Positions 62,196 through 64,000 of a stretch of 64,000 bases of DNA are shown in pieces (within the stretch, counting starts at the first letter, position 1; each line of letters opens with the position of its first letter). The notes below the pieces were generated by a model. It saw only the letters and a program-made list of their open reading frames with translations. It did no database searches and was not told where the DNA came from. The DNA is taken from contig JBFHML010000003.1 in NCBI GenBank assembly GCA_041594335.1, forward strand, positions 14,643 to 78,642, in the 5' to 3' direction. Source of the DNA: JAGPUQ01 sp041594335. Its GTDB lineage: Bacteria > Pseudomonadota > Gammaproteobacteria > Pseudomonadales > Porticoccaceae. The translations under genes and the position numbers were made by a program.

Positions 62196-62423
62196 TTACT
62201 GGTGGCTGTCGCAGTAGGGCAGCAGCGCCAGAAAGCGCGCTCGCTTCACCGCGGTGGCCAACTGGCGCTGGTAGCGCGCATTGGTGCCGGTAATACGGCT
62301 GGGCACGATCTTGCCGGTTTCCGACACATAGGGGCGCAGCAGATCGAGATCTTTGTAATCGATCTCGGTGATACCCTCAGCAGTAAAACGGCAGAATTTG
62401 CGTCGACGACTGAATCTGGACAT
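62196..62423 (-). CDS. rpsR: 30S ribosomal protein S18
   Basis: 75 residues, E. coli length. RFSRRRKFCRFTAEGITEID and KIVPSRITGTNARYQRQLAT are diagnostic. It binds with S6 in the 30S platform. ATG 62423 has GGAG 8 bases upstream; a TTG two codons earlier is unlikely. Located 2 bases after rpsF. Confidence 0.97.
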   Translation of the reverse strand: MSRFSRRRKFCRFTAEGITEIDYKDLDLLRPYVSETGKIVPSRITGTNARYQRQLATAVKRARFLALLPYCDSHQ

Positions 62424-62425
62424 GG

Positions 62426-62878
62426 TCAATGCTCCCCGGGCTCTTCGGCGGTACGGTCGGCGGACTCTGCTTCACGCGACTCGGCCGCCTCCGCCGCAGC
62501 ACGTGCCGCACGCTCGGCCTCACGCCGCTCACGGGCTTCTTTTTCGGCTCGATCTGCGCGCTCCTCTTTGAGGAACTGCGTCTCATCAGTCATCGCACGA
62601 TCGCGACGAATGATCAGATTGCGCAGTACCGCGTCGTTGAAACGAAATGCGGTTTCAATCTCGTTGATTGCTTCCTGTCCACACTCGACATTGAGCAACG
62701 CGTAGTGCGCCTTGTGGACTTTCTGGATGGAATAGGCCAGCGGTCGCCGACCCCAATCCTCTCGACGGTGTACCGTACCGCCGCTGGTTTCGACAATATT
62801 GACGTACCGGTCGATCATGGCACCGACCTGGTCGCTCTGATCCGGGTGGACCAGAAACACGATCTCATAATGACGCAT
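62426..62878 (-). CDS. rpsF: 30S ribosomal protein S6
   Basis: 150 residues from ATG 62878, preceded by GGGGAG at 5-base spacing. MRHYEIVFLVHPDQSDQVGA is the conserved start. The folded domain ends near 98; a long Glu/Arg/Ala tail (about 105-150) replaces the Glu-rich tail of E. coli S6. First gene of rpsF-rpsR-DUF2232-rplI-dnaB-panC-panD. Its leader has a hairpin that may bind the S6-S18 pair. Confidence 0.97.
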   Translation of the reverse strand: MRHYEIVFLVHPDQSDQVGAMIDRYVNIVETSGGTVHRREDWGRRPLAYSIQKVHKAHYALLNVECGQEAINEIETAFRFNDAVLRNLIIRRDRAMTDETQFLKEERADRAEKEARERREAERAARAAAEAAESREAESADRTAEEPGEH

Positions 62879-62928
62879 GGTGTCTCCCCACGGATAACAA
62901 CCGCCCGGCCCTCCGGTGCGGCAAGGAG

Positions 62929-62947
62929 CCGCCGGCAATACCGGCGG
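62929..62947 (-). promoter_or_regulatory. Hairpin in the rpsF leader, possible S6:S18 binding element
   Basis: CCGCCGG (minus strand 62947-62941) pairs perfectly with CCGGCGG (62935-62929) around a 5-base loop, right at the predicted transcript start. rpsF leaders in many bacteria bind S6:S18 through a CCG-containing stem-loop; the fit here is suggestive, not shown. Confidence 0.4.
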
Positions 62948-62954
62948 GGGCGCC

Positions 62955-62983
62955 ATTCTAGGGGCGGGACAGCCAAATGGCAA
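62955..62983 (-). promoter_or_regulatory. Sigma-70 promoter of rpsF operon
   Basis: On the minus strand TTGCCA (62978-62983, five of six), an ideal 17-base spacer and TAGAAT (62955-62960, five of six). Transcription would start near 62948, 70 bases before rpsF. One of the best sigma-70 promoter matches I found in the window. Confidence 0.7.
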
Positions 62984-63075
62984 ACGCGCCGATGCCCAGG
63001 CGCGCCATCACAGCACTGTCATGCGGCCTGGGGAGACTGGATAGCAATCCATCCCGCAAACCCGACGGAAACACG

Positions 63076-64000
63076 ATGCAGAAAACCACAGATCACTCCA
63101 CCGCGCTCGCGGCGCTCTGCCTGATCACCTCGTGCCTCGCAGCAGGCCCCGCGGCAGGCGCTGACGAGAGCGCCACCTTCTGGTACCGCGACGGCCAGCA
63201 AGCCTTGCGCAACGCCGTGGAACTGCAGGCGGATCCGGGGCAGGCGCGCAATGTGATCCTGTTCATTGGTGATGGCATGGGCGTCGCCACCGTGACCGCG
63301 GCGCGTATTCTAGAGGGGCAGCTGGCCGGCGCAGATGGGGAGCGCAACCGGCTGGCGTTTGAGGAGCTGCCCTACCTGGCGCTGTCCAAAACCTACTCTG
63401 CGAATCAGCAGACCCCGGACTCGGCACCCACCATGACCGCTATGATGGCCGGCATCAAGACCAATGACGGGGTGCTCGGCCTCGGCCCTGAAGTATGCCG
63501 CGGAGAGACCGACGCGGCCGTCATCGCAGCACACCGCGTTCCCTCGCTCCTCGAAATGGCGGAGCACCGGGGATTGGCGACCGGTATCATTTCCACCGCC
63601 CGCATCACCCATGCCACCCCAGCCGCAACCTATGCGCATACGTCGGAACGGGATTGGGAGCGAGACACGCAGTTGCCACCCGACACCGCGATCCCAGATA
63701 TTGCCGCGCAACTCATCGATAACTTCGGTCCTGGGGCGATCGGCGACGGCATCGAGGTGGTGCTGGGCGGCGGGCGGCGCGAGTTTCTCCCGGACACCCG
63801 AATCGATCCGGAGGACCGCAATGCCCAAGGGCGCCGCGGCGACGGACGCGACCTGACCGAGGAGTTCACCACCCGCTTCGACGGCGAGTTCGTCTGGAAC
63901 CAAGCGGGCTTCGACGCCTTTGATCCCGCCTCCGGCAAAAGGCTTCTGGGACTCTTCGAGCCATCGCACATGGAATACGAGCACGACCGCGCCACCGACA
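63076..64000 (+). CDS. Alkaline phosphatase, N-terminal part
   Basis: 308 codons are open to the window end without a stop, so the gene is cut off. It belongs to the metal-dependent alkaline phosphatase superfamily: IGDGMG with metal-binding Asp66, the phosphoryl Ser116 in TPDSAPTM, and ITHATPAATYAH. A hydrophobic export signal covers about 8-28; ITSC at 17-20 fits a lipobox, while AGA-DES at 27-32 would suit signal peptidase I. It would free phosphate outside the cytoplasm. The family (PhoA, D or other) cannot be settled without the rest. A single CTGTCAT upstream hints at but does not prove a Pho box. Confidence 0.9.
   Translation, partial: MQKTTDHSTALAALCLITSCLAAGPAAGADESATFWYRDGQQALRNAVELQADPGQARNVILFIGDGMGVATVTAARILEGQLAGADGERNRLAFEELPYLALSKTYSANQQTPDSAPTMTAMMAGIKTNDGVLGLGPEVCRGETDAAVIAAHRVPSLLEMAEHRGLATGIISTARITHATPAATYAHTSERDWERDTQLPPDTAIPDIAAQLIDNFGPGAIGDGIEVVLGGGRREFLPDTRIDPEDRNAQGRRGDGRDLTEEFTTRFDGEFVWNQAGFDAFDPASGKRLLGLFEPSHMEYEHDRATD

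Noticed and set aside
63016..63030. A Pho box upstream of the alkaline phosphatase (CTGTCAT)
   Set aside because: Only one 7-base half is present; the second repeat at 11-base spacing (CCTGGGG) does not match.
1..64000. CRISPR arrays, insertion sequences, prophage or toxin-antitoxin modules
   Set aside because: No regularly spaced repeats, transposase or integrase frames, terminal inverted repeats, or phage genes were seen by reading; small repeats below about 20 bases could be missed.

Overview
The window is chromosomal DNA from a GC-rich gammaproteobacterium. The evidence is gene order: thrS-infC-rpmI-rplT-pheS-pheT-ihfA-merR followed by tRNA-Pro, rpsU-yqeY-dnaG-rpoD, rpsF-rpsR-DUF2232-rplI-dnaB, and gltA divergent from sdhCDAB-sucAB-lpd-sucCD are all typical of that class. 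The order or genus cannot be fixed from sequence alone. Coding density is very high. No gene-free stretch exceeds about 300 bases, and I see no insertion sequence, prophage, CRISPR array or obvious transferred island.

Layout. 1-4.0 kb (+): the C-terminal part of an error-prone DNA polymerase (dnaE2), a D-aminoacylase-type amidohydrolase and a small host-attachment-family protein. 4.0-11.9 kb (-): three tRNA genes, then the thrS-to-merR translation operon, ending in tRNA-Pro. 12-13.2 kb (+): queD, a DUF503 gene and thpR. 13.2-16 kb (-): aldehyde dehydrogenase, DUF779 and a CHAD-like protein. 16-20.5 kb: trmA and murI (+) against a DUF2489 gene, an AEC transporter and a NUDIX hydrolase (-). 20.7-29.7 kb (+): an AddB-like/AddA-like recombination nuclease pair, a DAHP synthase, cca and a small heat-shock protein with a heat-shock-type promoter. 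29.7-31.7 kb (-): tsaD-folB-folK. 31.8-36.6 kb (+): rpsU-yqeY-dnaG-rpoD and tRNA-Ile(CAU). 36.6-39.6 kb: class I fructose-bisphosphate aldolase (-), divergent from marR-phrB (+). 39.6-50.7 kb (-): nine genes of the lower TCA cycle, divergent from gltA (+). 52-58 kb: a MscK-like channel (-), a PmtA-like methyltransferase (+), a PHA-granule-family protein and acs (-). 58-62.9 kb (-): rpsF-rpsR-DUF2232-rplI-dnaB-panC-panD. 63.1-64 kb (+): the start of an alkaline phosphatase that runs off the window.

How the genes work together. The window is mainly core information processing (translation, replication, transcription), central carbon metabolism (acetate activation by Acs, citrate synthase, 2-oxoglutarate dehydrogenase, succinyl-CoA synthetase, succinate dehydrogenase), folate and pantothenate synthesis, and DNA repair (AddAB-like nuclease, photolyase, DnaE2). 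Several genes carry visible regulatory signals. The thrS leader holds a hairpin that imitates the anticodon arm of tRNA-Thr(GGU). infC most likely starts at an AUC codon. A rho-independent terminator separates rplT from pheS. The hsp20 gene has a near-consensus sigma-32 promoter. The rpsF leader has a strong promoter and hairpin. An imperfect palindrome overlaps the putative marR promoter.

I found no convincing undescribed multi-gene system. The best candidates for a second look are the thrS operator, the CHAD-like protein that seems to have lost its family-defining residues and sits beside aldehyde dehydrogenase/DUF779, the marR-phrB unit, and the AddB-like/AddA-like pair.
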